Part shown: piece after piece, positions 45,406-62,212 of the stretch
Position numbering within the stretch: position 1 is the stretch's first letter
Layout of the letters: each line of letters opens with the position of its first letter
From: Taiwanofungus camphoratus
Lineage: Eukaryota > Basidiomycota > Agaricomycetes > Polyporales > Taiwanofungaceae
Direction of reading: 5' to 3'
Assembly (NCBI GenBank): GCA_003999685.1
Contig: CP021225.1
Location: 248,001-312,000 of the forward strand
DNA: 64,000 nucleotides
Made by a program: the position numbers and the translations under genes
The notes under the pieces: generated by a model
Database searches by the model: none
Told to the model about the DNA's origin: nothing
The model's input: only the letters and a program-made list of their open reading frames with translations

Positions 45406-47776
45406 GAGCAACACCGCAAGGGGGGGGGTACTTGTAAATTTGACAGGTTGTACGTCTCAAGCATCGGAACAAGGTATATGACATGACTTGACTATGTCGG
45501 AGAACCCAAGGCCAACCCAACGAGAAGCAAAAGACAAGTGTACATTGCTACAAAGTTGTTCACCATAACCGTGATCACGTGTGACGCGTGTCAAATTCGA
45601 GTACTGCTAATGGCATACCGTGTCCATGCTTCTACTAAGGAACCGGCAGCTCCCACCAGTGAGTACTTTCGAGATATCCAGCTTGAACGCCCATGTATCC
45701 ATTAGTAATTTTGTACCACATCACATATATCCACTTCCACTTTGATTTTGAACGAGAACATATGATCAGTTGAAGAGTTCCTTTTCGAACATCTGGGCCC
45801 GAGCTGCTGCTCCTCGAGCGTGTCTTGGGCGAGCGAGCGCGCCAACTTCGAAGCTAGGTCCTTGGCTAGCGTGTGGAGTCGATTACCGCGCCTGTTGATA
45901 GGTGGCGTGCCTTCATCATCTTCTCTGGTTGGGCTGCATCGTTTACCCATTAGATCGCCCACACCAAGTCTATCCTACTAGTCATGATGGAGAGAAAGCT
46001 TACCACTGATTTCGGCTTACCATCGACCAGCTTCTTGTACACTGTTAAGTGGGATTAGATCGGTACACTGTAAATGATCTTCACCGAGTGAATTTCCTCG
46101 TGGATGTATAGGATAAATTCACCACCAATTTGATCTTAGTGCTTTACTTGCTTTCGGAATTCTTTTCAGGTGTCTCTCACTTTATGTCTTATTCGAGCAA
46201 TCTTTCTGTTGCTGGGGAGGGAACAACGCTTGCGTGTGCTTGCTCCTTTTCTTGCTTTCGGAATTGTTGTTTCAGAATTGCATATTTCCAGATTGATTTC
46301 ATCCTGCCATTGATGTGGATGTGGACCTAAGGAGGGTTGTGATCCCGCTGTCTCGCTTTCCCCGATTACAAAGTCGGGACCATTGACGACGAGGAACAGG
46401 CAGAAATAAATTGGGGCGTTGATAGAAATTGTACAGCCTGACGCTCGAGCTTGGGCTTGATTATCAGATGCTTGTTAAGCGATGTCATTGTGGATAGCAC
46501 GAGAGTGATGGGAGCAATCTCAGCTGACTTACGACGTCATTGGTATGGGATACATGGTTGATAGTGACCCAGATGGCGGTACAAGGCCATGTCCCATCCC
46601 ACGGGCAGTAGTTATGATCTGAACAAACAACCAGTGTCAGTACAGCAGCTGCTCTGCATCTTATGCAATTTATATGCAGTGACCACAGCATGGGCACCAC
46701 ATTTGTCGTAAGGACGAAAGGGGAAGAATTAAGGAACGGATGTCACGCATGGGCTGACAGTCGGCAATAGTTCGACCAGAACTTATGTCTTCTTTGTTTC
46801 CTAACCCTTGTCTCCTTCACAAGGAATAATTATATCTGCAGTCGTATGGTGAGAGTGTCTTTCATCACATTAGACCACGCGCTAATGAGGTAATGGACTA
46901 TGTTAACATCGGAAAGTGAGTTATAATTTATAGCTCCGACCTTTCCGAGTTCGTATACTCACCTCAACCACATATCTTCCCGTCACGGGCATAATATATC
47001 ATCAGAAGGTGTCCGTGAGATGAAATTATGCCACAATGCATTCCTTATTCCTAGAGCCTGAGAGCGTCACAGCTAGTGTCCAAGAAATGGGATCACGATC
47101 AGGGTCCGAAGACGACAGACTTCTGAGAAGTGTAGCGCGTGAGGCGCGAGCTTCTGAATCGGTTGCGATTGTGTGCGTGTGTAACAAAAGTAGCGCCCAA
47201 GGCATGACAGTAGGTCGAGGGTGGTAAGGGACAGAGTGTGAACAGCTCTATGTGAGAATACCGGAATGGTCCTGTTGTAATACCGGTCCTTACCCAGTAA
47301 ATATTGCATAGAGATGAGAGGTTATCTTAGCTTGACAAATCACAGACGCCCGCGACCAAGTTGCCGCATCACACAACACAACGCTCGAGTGAACCATTGG
47401 ATACCAAGTAAGAGCCACAAATAGCCTCCGTACTCATCCAGTTCGCCTGACATTGTCATCAGAGTATCCTCTTGCTAGGTTCGTCCATCTTGAACAGCGC
47501 GAGCAGCCTTGCCACATTTTGTAACCTTAAGACGCCTAGCCGTGGACTTGCCATTCGCGCTCCAGAGCTTGCTTCGCTAGTAACCAGTCGATCCTGTAGC
47601 CTAGTAGTGCGCCCTCGGATTTGTCTGCTCATACGCAACAGCCTCATTCTGAACTTCCAGTCTGTTCGTTCGCGGAGTCTGAATTGCCTTGGTTAGTTCA
47701 CGTAAGGACGAGCGTTCTAACTTCTCAGTAGTTGTCGCAATACCCTATAGACCTTTATCAACTAAGCCTTACCCAA
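45406..47776. other. Region without a supported gene
   Basis: A minus-strand frame at 45962-45702 looks protein-like (PINRRGNRLHTLAKDLASKL) and may be joined to an upstream piece reading YKKLVDGKPKS near 46040, but the splice is unclear and no family is recognised. A 15-base direct repeat, CTTGCTTTCGGAATT, occurs at about 46148 and 46252. The rest is AT-rich with no feature seen. Confidence 0.4.
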
Positions 47777-48688
47777 ATGTCGAGTCCTGCTCTCGCTCCA
47801 AGAGATGTCCAGGTAGGTCCTACTGATTACTGTCAGCTGACCTATGGTCATGCAACGCGCATATGTTTCTCGAATGTCTACAGGACGCAATAAATAAGAC
47901 CGACTTAGCCCCCGAATCAGCCAACTCACCCCGGTCCAGAGGCGTCACTGCACATCGGAGATGCACTGGTGGTTTTGGAACGACTGATGGACGCGTGGGT
48001 CTCGCCTACGTTATCAAAAATTGACCGGAGGAAGCCTTTCTTGCTGTGGTTCTGCTTTGATCTACTCTTCACGAACTTGATGCGGAATACACGAGACGGA
48101 CGTCTGGCATTCTTTGGGTTCTGTACCACCCGGTGGATGGTGAGTTCTTTATTTATGTTTTCTGTCAGGGAGTCTTACAGTGCGTGATACTCCGAGTTGA
48201 GCTCATAACTTCAGTTATCACTTGTCCGAACTTTTTTTGCTATGTTTGGTGCAGCCATAGCTACTCGCACTGCTCCTCCGAATCAATTCTAATCACGCGC
48301 TCTTGCGGACGGTGCAGTTCTGTCACAGTCATGTGCTCGGGATGCAGAATTTGGTGGTCTCTCTTAGGCTGCCATTGCGAGACCTTCATCCAATAACTCC
48401 ACATCTGAAGAGAAAAAAAAACATGCTCGTAATCATACACGCACGCCCTTCAGGCTTTTAGATCTGGAGGGAGTCGCGAGTCTGAAGACCGTCATGTTCC
48501 AGGTTGAACGCAAGGTCGACGCGGTTCACGTCACGTTGACGGTTGAAGCCGTAACGGATGTGACATTGCTGAGAACGTTACTGTCATCCCTCGCTGCACC
48601 TGAGGATGTTCATGGGCATCGACGAGCTGATCCCTTTGATGAGGAAACAAAGCCGGATCGCTGCTGGAAGACACCAGGGCCATCATGA
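47777..48688 (+). CDS. Possible multi-exon gene, function unknown
   Basis: Exon 1 (47777-47812, MSSPALAPRDVQ) joins in phase 0 to 47909-48139 across a 96-bp GT-AG intron. Exon 2 gives PPNQPTHPGPEASLHIGDAL, VLERLMDAWVSPTLSKIDRR and FFGFCTTRWM. Downstream, 48460-48688 has an open frame with LEGVASLKTVMFQVERKVDA and VTLTVEAVTDVTLLRTLLS. I could not connect it in phase with confidence, and an overlapping frame (MFMGIDELIPLMRKQSRIAA) also looks coding. No known domain was recognised. The 5' part is the better supported and the end is uncertain. Confidence 0.35.
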
Positions 48689-49373
48689 AGATATCGCCAA
48701 CTCGATCACAATCTGTTCGAGCATTTCACATACCAAGACAATACATACAAATGATAGATACCAGACCGAGAAAAAAAGTAGAAACCAAAACGTACTATAC
48801 ATACACTACTGACACATACACACACACAATTGAGGCTATGCCTAAACGAAAGACGGAATTGAATCCTTTTCAAGACGAGCGCGGATAAACAAGATGCGAT
48901 GCGACAGAGGAAATTAGAAACGGGACAAGTATCGGAAGCAACACGGATGGCGGATGGTGTGGAGCTTGACACACAGTCCGCATCCCCTTTTCGTGCTCCT
49001 GCCAAGACGCCGTTCGTATGTGGTGATATAATTTGCTGGGACAGTGATGATGATTCAGAATGGACTTGGCGACTGGGAAGGGCAGGTTGTAGAATGACGA
49101 GGCATCTGCCTCTGGGATTTTCGATGCTGACAGGGTGCGAGGCGGCGAAACAAGAACAGGAATACAATGAGGCCTTTTGACACATTCTCCGCATGCCGAG
49201 GACTGGAGTACAAGATGATATGATAAGAGATCTGAGGAGGTTGCTGCTAATGAAAATCGATGCTGGGCGACAAGCTTATGACACAATGAGAACGAAGTGG
49301 GAAGGCAGATGCACAGTAGAAGCCGATGTCGATGTAGAAACGCAAACTCAGGGGCGAAGCAACACTCGCTCCA
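48689..49373. other. Intergenic between convergent genes
   Basis: Frames are open on both strands at 48870-49280 but have no motif on either. It probably contains the 3' UTRs of the flanking genes. A CA-rich tract (acacatacacacacaca) lies near 48812. Confidence 0.45.
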
Positions 49374-50172
49374 TCAATTGAAGCCATCGAAGTGCCCCTT
49401 CAAGATGCGCTCTCCCATGGGCGATGGCGCCCGGGGAGGCCTGGATGCGTCCGTAGCGACAGTGTTCGACCGACGCTGCCTGCGGGGGGTCTCTGCGCTT
49501 GGGATCGCGGACATGTTCGGCGGGGTGCCGCTGCGCTTCACCTGGGCAGCCGCGTTCGCCCCAATGGCTCCACTAACGGGCTTCAACATTGGAGGCTGCG
49601 GCTACATGTGTAGGGTCATGGTTTACTAGACATCTAGATACGGGAGGAATAGACGTACCCTAGTCAATGCCCCCCCTAGTGAGAGACGCCTGAAGAGGCC
49701 GGCAGCTCTGTCCTGCTGGTCGCTGGGCACGGGAATAGGAGGGTGGGCGGGACGCTCGCTTCCTGCCCACGCTGCACTCGCACGGCGTGCATGGCGAGTG
49801 ACAGGCTTTTCATCTCCAGGCGCTTCGTCATCTGATTAGGACGTGAGGACTGGTCGTTTTCGAAATCAACATGAGACGCTCACCTTCTATGACAGGTGCG
49901 CCAAAAGGTCGCCGGAAAGGGAATGTGCTCGCGGGTGATTTCGTCGGCGACGATTGGCCCAAGAAGTAATTCAGAATAGGAGAAGATGAGGGTGAGAGAG
50001 GCGCGATCTTCGGTGGGTAGCCTGACATTGGCGCCAAAAACGGGGATGTTGGTGAAGCCGAGGATTCAGACGAAGATGACTCAGAGACAGATTCTGAACG
50101 ACGGCGGGAGTGACGGTGACCCTCGATAGGGATGGGCTGAGAACGGTGAGTGTTGCTCTTGTCGGAAGACAT
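49374..50172 (-). CDS. Ser/Pro-rich disordered protein, 229 aa
   Basis: Three exons (50172-49884, 49831-49659 and 49601-49374) join in phase with standard borders and end at a TGA. The first exon is Ser-rich (SRRRSESVSESSSSESSASP) and ends with NYFLGQSSPTKSP and FPFRRPFGAPVIEG. The second encodes PIPVPSDQQDRAAGLFRRLS, where RRLS is a good basophilic-kinase and 14-3-3-like site. The third ends with APSPMGERILKGHFDGFN. No enzyme domain, signal peptide or membrane segment is visible. The arrangement of short ordered motifs in a disordered chain suggests a phospho-regulated adaptor, but this is inference. I do not recognise a named family. Confidence 0.7.
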
Positions 50173-51577
50173 TACTCTGAGTTATTGAAAGACGGTTGTA
50201 CGGTGTTTCGAGAGAGACGAGATGATGGGAAAGAGAATGCAAGTCTGACGACCGCTGCATGGGTTTATGAAGTTAGACTGTACAAGCTCCGATCAAATAG
50301 ACGTCTACTGGAACCATACTCGGTGCCATACTCCAGGACTCTCCAAATCCCTTCGGTCGCGGCCGCGCTTCCTGCACCACCGTTACCACCTTTGCCTTCC
50401 CCATCTAGACCGTCTCCCTACCATCTCGACCAGAAACAAGCAATGCATCCGCAGCTTCCGGCATACGCTTCCGACCCGCTCTTCCAACCGCATCACATGC
50501 TCAGACGCATACGACGACGCTTGCGTACTTGGACGGTATCTCGCCTCAATTAGGCTTCACGATCCAAGACGGATGCAACTCAGATGGAGCGTTCCATGCC
50601 CCCTGAGGCCACATGCGCACAGATCATCGAAGGCGTGCCATGGTGCAGGTCACCATGCACCAGAAGCGATCGCGACCTTTCCGTAAGGGCCCAGGACTTG
50701 ACCCAGCACCTGGGCACAGGTCCTCTCTTACCGAGTTCATTCTGAGAAGCCTCATGCCGTCTAGACTACGTTTGTCGCATCAGTTGGCACAGTCAGGCTA
50801 TTCCTGGGCGGCTTTAGGAAGCGACGTTTTTGCCACTCGTCTAATTCGGAAGACAAATTCACTGCGTACAGAAGCCTGTTTCCTATTCAGTCATGACTAA
50901 TATGGGCACACTCCACTCTGATGAGACCTATGTTCACTGCACCTAACGAATGGTCTCGGTCTCGGGTTTTGCTGCAACCGATCTAGGTTTGGTCCTGCAG
51001 GAAGGCGTCCCATGATTAGCCATGACATCAAACATTAGGCGCAATACGGGACAGGCTTCATCACGAGCGACCTTAGACAACAGCTCGGAGCCCTTGTTTC
51101 CCAAGAATTCTGGTCTAACACCGTGACCGATAGAAAGTACCATGAAGATACTGAAATCTTACAGGACATAGAGCGACGAAGCCGTGAATATTTGTTCGAT
51201 CGGACGACTGGATTGTGTGCAATACCTGCGTCAGTCAAGCGGAAGCGTCTGAGTCTACAGGACAAGTCACGTTGAGAAATGATCTGTACTCCGGGGCCCC
51301 AATTCAGAGTGGCATTGTCAGGTGTATTGGCTGTTCTGTGCTTTGAGTCATCTGTTTCGCGGAACTAACAGAGAAACAGAGCTTGGATCTACAGTATTCG
51401 GTTCTCATCATGAACACATTGGACCATGCGAAGGGATCGGATGCGCCCCGCCAATGAGAAGTTTGGTTTGGTCTGATTACAGGTTTGAGTGTGTACAAAG
51501 GACAGCTGTATCACGCACTGATCGTTTCTTTCGCTGGACATGCAGTATGAACATAATGTATATATATGGTGCTCACC
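50173..51577. other. Region without a supported gene
   Basis: Overlapping frames occur at 50110-50686 (+), but these look like chance frames over the promoter of the 229-aa gene. A minus frame at 51143-50943 (GHGVRPEFLGNKGSELLSKV) looks somewhat protein-like and could be a 3' exon of the nuclease-like locus upstream, but no splice supports this. Confidence 0.4.
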
Positions 51578-52327
51578 CTACAGCCGGAACAACCCTGATG
51601 CTAAGTCTCGCGAATCCCATACGTTCTGATGTTGGGTCAATAGATATGCCCACAATCTCTTGAATTCCTTGTGATAGTCTCTAGGCTCGCCCGCAGCTGC
51701 AAAGAGGTAATGTGTCCTCCATACACGCCTAGGTTTGATTTCTACTGTCTTCCAGTCCATATCTGCTTTTTGAGTGGTCGTACCTGGTAGATCAGGTAGT
51801 TTTGTCACACTGAACTCGCGGTAAGTCCAATACGGGCCAAACGTCCAAATGATGCCGATGGGAGCCTCAGTAGCAAACCATTGTGCGGCAAACTGCGCTT
51901 GTTTCACAATCTGCCGGTAGCGTTCTGTGTCTCTGACTACTCCATTCACCGCTTCGATTGCTTCAGGAGAGCCCTCCTCGGCATTCTCGGGGAGTAAGGG
52001 CAGCGGCTTGCATTCCCAGATAACGAGGGGACGCTGATAACTTCCACAAGGGCCATCTTTCCAGAACAGTACCTTAGTAACGAAGTCTGGGATTTGTGCT
52101 TCCTCCGTCATGCCTTTCGTTGTGGCCGAGTCATCGACAAAGGAGACTACAGTTTCAGTACTAGTTCTTGGTGGGGCTTCAAGGGGATCATCGTCGTCTG
52201 CTGACATCCGCACTCTCACATTTCGGGACAGGCGAACATCAGGAAAAATCAGGGTAGCTCTCGACGCTACGGCAGCTACAACCAAATCTGTAGCACTATA
52301 TAGTACTATAGATTGGGGATGTAGCAC
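51578..52327 (-). CDS. Uncharacterised protein with PD-(D/E)XK nuclease-like signature
   Basis: A 250-codon open frame encodes IPDF (Asp81), a spacer of 23 residues, and then LVIWECKPLP with Glu105 and Lys107. This matches the PD-x(n)-(D/E)-x-K layout of restriction-endonuclease-like folds. A helix with YRQIVKQAQFAAQWF follows, where the Gln and following residues could complete the core, then PIGIIWTFGPYWTYREF and HKEFKRLWAYLLTQHQNVWD. There is no signal peptide. The Met at 52327 may not be the real start, because a possible splice donor and acceptor lie between 52330 and 52400 and protein-like frames continue upstream on the same strand (52383-52786). The nuclease call is a motif reading only, and catalysis is not shown. 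Its neighbour on the other strand starts 0.9 kb away. Confidence 0.5.
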   Translation of the reverse strand: MLHPQSIVLYSATDLVVAAVASRATLIFPDVRLSRNVRVRMSADDDDPLEAPPRTSTETVVSFVDDSATTKGMTEEAQIPDFVTKVLFWKDGPCGSYQRPLVIWECKPLPLLPENAEEGSPEAIEAVNGVVRDTERYRQIVKQAQFAAQWFATEAPIGIIWTFGPYWTYREFSVTKLPDLPGTTTQKADMDWKTVEIKPRRVWRTHYLFAAAGEPRDYHKEFKRLWAYLLTQHQNVWDSRDLASGLFRL

Positions 52328-52382
52328 ATCCAGCTACATAGTTACCTGCATTTTTCCTGATGAAGCTGGGGAGCTGTAGAGA

Positions 52383-52786
52383 TTATTTCCTTCTTCTGAG
52401 TTTGTCCATCAATGTCGACCGTCGCTCGAGATCTCGGATTACCATGTTGATTACTTCATGCCACTCTGATTCTCTCTGGGGATACCTGATCCCCCCGAGG
52501 ATCTTTTCGTACAGCTGAAATTGAACCTTCGTACGAGACGCCTCAGACGACAGTTGAGTACGATCTGCCATTGCTGTTACTGCCGGTGTCATAGATTCAT
52601 CCATTGTCGGCGTGCATTCAAGTTCATAGGAGTCAAAGAATTCAAGCATACCTTGTAGTATGATTCAATGATACTAAGAATAGTGTTGAGATTGAGGGTA
52701 TCACCTAGCCGTTGTAGGTCTGCCGTGTACTGTCTGAGGATGGGCTTTCCTGAGTCAAAATGCTTGTTATATGACTCGCGCTTCAT
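52383..52786 (-). CDS. Upstream exons or neighbour of the nuclease-like gene
   Basis: Two overlapping minus frames look coding: one starts at 52786 (MKRESYNKHFDSGKPILRQY ... LSIIESYYK) and one ends at 52383 (KILGGIRYPQRESEWHEVIN ... DLERRSTLMDKLRRRK). Both are predicted to be helical. A donor GTATGC follows ESYYK, but no acceptor restores the second frame, so either an unusual splice or a frameshift separates them. They are probably the 5' part of the gene at 51578-52327. The family is unknown. Confidence 0.35.
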
Positions 52787-53239
52787 GTGCGCCACACCAG
52801 TGAGACAGCAGGAAGACAATAAGATCTAATATAAACCCTCCGTGTTGAGAGTAATCGAGACACAAAGCCCGTGGGTCTTCCCTCCATTTTAGCAGATCTG
52901 CAAAAAGCAAAATATCATAAGATAGAATAACAAGGCAAACGTTTCATGCACCATCAACTGTGATGCATGATATCCGAGTCTTATGAGTCAGTTGTTTGTC
53001 GGTCTTGTTAATAGTGGTCTGGTATACAGTTAGGTCAACATCACAATAGATATGCGGAGAACACAGGGGTGCACGACTACAGTCTTTGTTTAAGTTTAGT
53101 TTCATGACATGAGGCCTTGTTCCTCCGGGAAAACTCTGTGGCACGCGGATTTTGATATATAAATCACGAATGCATCAAGTTGTGTTTTATCGACAAACTT
53201 CAACAACAACTGCTAAGACCATTCTGCACCATATCCTTA
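52787..53239. other. Divergent promoter region between two unknown loci
   Basis: About 450 bases lie between the nuclease-like locus (-) and the 217-aa gene (+). A TATATAAA-like run (tatataaatc, 53155-53164) lies about 80 bases before the + start. No gene was seen. Confidence 0.4.
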
Positions 53240-53966
53240 ATGTCGTCCACGACGTCCAGACCCTCCGGCGAGGCACCTGTCGTAGGGAGTCTCGCTGAAG
53301 ATGACGTTTTCAAAGATTGTCCATCGAAGTCTGAGCTTGATGCCTTGATAAATCAGATTCGGAATGATCCTGCAAGTAGGTCTGACTGGGATGTAAGCGA
53401 GATCATGTTATTTGTTGCCCGCTTTATCAACTTCGCGTGTGGATTTTTGCAGGCCCGTCCCTCAAGTTGAAATACCATACTTGTATATTTTCAGAGAATA
53501 CTTATCGTTCCTTCCTCCGCATATGTGCTTTGCAATTCGCGAAGACACGGGTCGGCTCCGTGCGTATGCAACCGAACACAACCTCAGGCAGATCGAACTT
53601 GAGGAAGGTACTGGATCTGACCCCGAGTCGCTGCCTGATGAAGAGGCAAGGGAGCATTGGATACGCATGGAGGTCTTCAAACACATCACTACCCGGCTTC
53701 GACATGACCCAAAGACTAGTACCGATAAACTCGCTTCTGGCTGGAAGGGTCAATTGCAGGGTGTGGCTTGCATTACGACGACGTCGCCCGCGGATGCCCA
53801 CATGATTGGACTGATGGATAATCAAAGCGAGATGAAAGAATTGCTCAGAACTACTCCAAGTGTAGCACTGAAGGTGCGGGATTTACTTGGTGTTGAGGAG
53901 GATGAGCCCAAATGGTACCTTAAGAGATTGAATTATTTCTTCAGGAGCAAGGGAGCTAGGAACTAA
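53240..53966 (+). CDS. Acidic 217-aa protein, function unknown
   Basis: Two exons, 53240-53379 and 53453-53966, join in frame to 217 aa if the donor is GTCTGA. A better-looking donor (GTAAGC, 53393) leaves the wrong phase, so the exact border is uncertain. The start gives MSSTTSRPSGEAPVVGSLAE and FKDCPSKSELDALINQIRND. Exon 2 gives VEIPYLYIFREYLSFLPPHM, HNLRQIELEEGTGSDPESLP, HWIRMEVFKHITTRLRHDPK, GWKGQLQGVACITTTSPADA and EDEPKWYLKRLNYFFRSKGA. There is no signal or membrane helix. The fold looks mixed alpha/beta and the family is not recognised. It is divergent from the nuclease-like locus. Confidence 0.55.
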
Positions 53967-54434
53967 TAGTCAACATGCAACCTTTTGTATCTCATCTTGA
54001 AATGTATCTTCCGATTTCCATGAGTTTATAGCAAGGATACAAACTTTGTGTGGTGGTCATGTTCCCAAAGAGGAAACCACATAAAAAACAGGAGTGATCC
54101 TTGCTTGCCGGAAAATTGGGAGAGTATAAATCGGAGAGGTGAAGTAAAGATTTTATACTAGTGCAGTGAATACATGATTCAATGAAGTGCCAGCGTGTGA
54201 CGGGCGCAAGAGCGAACAAGGTGCTGACACGGGAAGAGACAAGCCCGATAGGATGTCTTTAAAATTATTTCATGCTATTACAAGCAGGGAGACTCTAAGT
54301 TCAGTATGTGGTATGCATTGCGCAACGTCCAAAGTTCTCAAAGCTTCTACCCACCACATCGTTAATTCTATGCATGCAAGGACTCATTTCCATGTAGCGA
54401 GAAGGTAGGTCGAGCAGAGCACTGAATGGTTACC
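53967..54434. other. Convergent 3' intergenic region
   Basis: This lies between the 3' ends of the 217-aa gene (+) and the ABC transporter (-). No gene was seen. Confidence 0.6.
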
Positions 54435-60367
<5,933 letters not shown>

Positions 60368-62212
60368 TCAGGTTCAAGGTTGGGCGGCGTCGACTTCACA
60401 ACGGACCCGGGTCTGCACAAGAGTGGCGTAAGAGTTGTGGCACAGGCTGCACGGCGAGTGAAAAGGAACTTCCTCAGAAGCCCTCAGCCGACTTTTCAGC
60501 AGACTCACCATTACTCGGACCATGAACGTTGCGTAAAAGTTCGTTGCCGACCGAGAACTCGGAGGAACCCCATATGCGTACGTACATTGCTCACTTTATC
60601 GTGTCGATATAACGTACCTACGTACATACCGGAAGCTTCTATCTAGTCGCTCACAAAGAGAACACACCCCGGTAACCGCCAGGAAGGGTACGCAAACGCT
60701 AACGATGATATCTGATGGGTTTTTTCATCTTTCTGGTTTGCATTGACGTCAAGATAAGTGAAAGACCCGTGTAGACGGCATCCTCGTTGCATTACCGAAG
60801 TGTGAACATAAGGATCAACAAAGTCTAATTGAAGCCCAGCGTAGTGCGGGTTAGGGTACAGAGATTAGCTTCATCTCAATTGTATGACGCAGACGACCCG
60901 GATCCGCGAGATCGTAGACGACGCTGATGGGAGGATGGTCGGCAGGACGTGCAAGGCTGAAAGGTAGTAGAGCGAAGAGCTCGCAGTCCCCCCAGAAAAG
61001 TCGTCGCTAGTTATTGACGTCAAGATACATTGCGCAAAGAGGCTGCAGTGCCCCTATGCGGCTGCACCCGCATGTTTCTGAACGATGGTAATGATCTTCG
61101 AATCTTTAGCCCTTCACATGAGGCGCCATTGGAAAGAAGGGGTACAAGCACAGCGCGATGGCAGAATTCATTTCCGGAAGAGAGAAGACTCTAGAGAGGC
61201 GCAGAAAAATTGACAAAGGCACGGAAGCAAGGCATAGGCGCACTGAACGAGACTGAAAGCTACTGGAAGAGGGTACGGTATCTCGGCCAAGGAACTGAGC
61301 TGATTGAAACCACCCAGGTAAGGACTGTGTTTGTCAAATCTCCGTCGAAAACAATCCTAGATTGGAGCCTCACAGCGCGTGTCCATCCTTCTAGAGCGTA
61401 AGAAGACACGACGGCCTTCGCACCTGTGGATCATAGCACGATGTGTTTCGTTACCGAGCATCAAGAGCAGACGTGCCTGTCCAGTGAGCGTCGGCAGATA
61501 GGTGGCGCCATAGCGGTCTGGAGGAATTCGGCGGGCACAGGGGGTTTATGTGCGAAAAATCATAGAGCGACAGACAGATTGACAAGTGCCTGTCCCGGGC
61601 TTTGACCGCTGCTATGTATGTTTCTGAACATGAGAGAAAAGCAGTCGTGTAAGTCGTAGTACGAACGACTGTGAGAAATGTGGTGCCTAGCATACCGTAA
61701 CCGCTACGAAAGGTGATCTCCATTCTCAAAATGTGGTCAGCTGGCGTTGCGGGGAAAGACGCCCATGCCGGATCTATAAAGTAGCACAAAACCCTTGCAC
61801 GGCGTTGCACGTCGCAGAGCGCCAGGCTGCCAGCCGAGTTGTTTGAGACCTGGAAGTTCGAGGAAAATCGAATTTATAGCAGACTCTGACTCTTCGCCGT
61901 TCGCGGCACGACGCTCCGATCCCCCATATCGTCTTACTCCACCTTTTTCTGACCCTCTTTACCTCATCTATCTGCTTGTTGTCGCCGTCGCCAACGTCGA
62001 CCGAGCATATAATACCCTCCATTCTCATTGAGCACAACAACGCATACGTCCCCGAGCTCTCTTCCGACTTTGCTGCTGAGCCTTCACCTTTATCAGACCG
62101 TTTCTGAACACAGAACAGTCATTACTTTGTAATTCTCTCTACCGTCGTCTTCTCGTACCAGTTTATCAGAGTCCGCTGTCTACGACTTGGTACACCCTGT
62201 ACAATATCTACG
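60368..62212. other. Divergent promoter region, ABC transporter and trehalase
   Basis: About 1.85 kb lies between two divergent genes, with no supported gene. Stress-response-like pentamers occur (CCCCT at 61051, AGGGG at 61138) about 1 kb before the trehalase ATG. Trehalase genes of yeast are controlled through such elements, but single pentamers are expected by chance. The last 300 bases before 62213 are C/T-rich, as in many fungal promoters. Confidence 0.45.

Noticed and set aside
48899-49286. Frames open on both strands between the two hypothetical genes
   Set aside because: Neither has a motif or a plausible exon partner. The region is more likely to be UTR.
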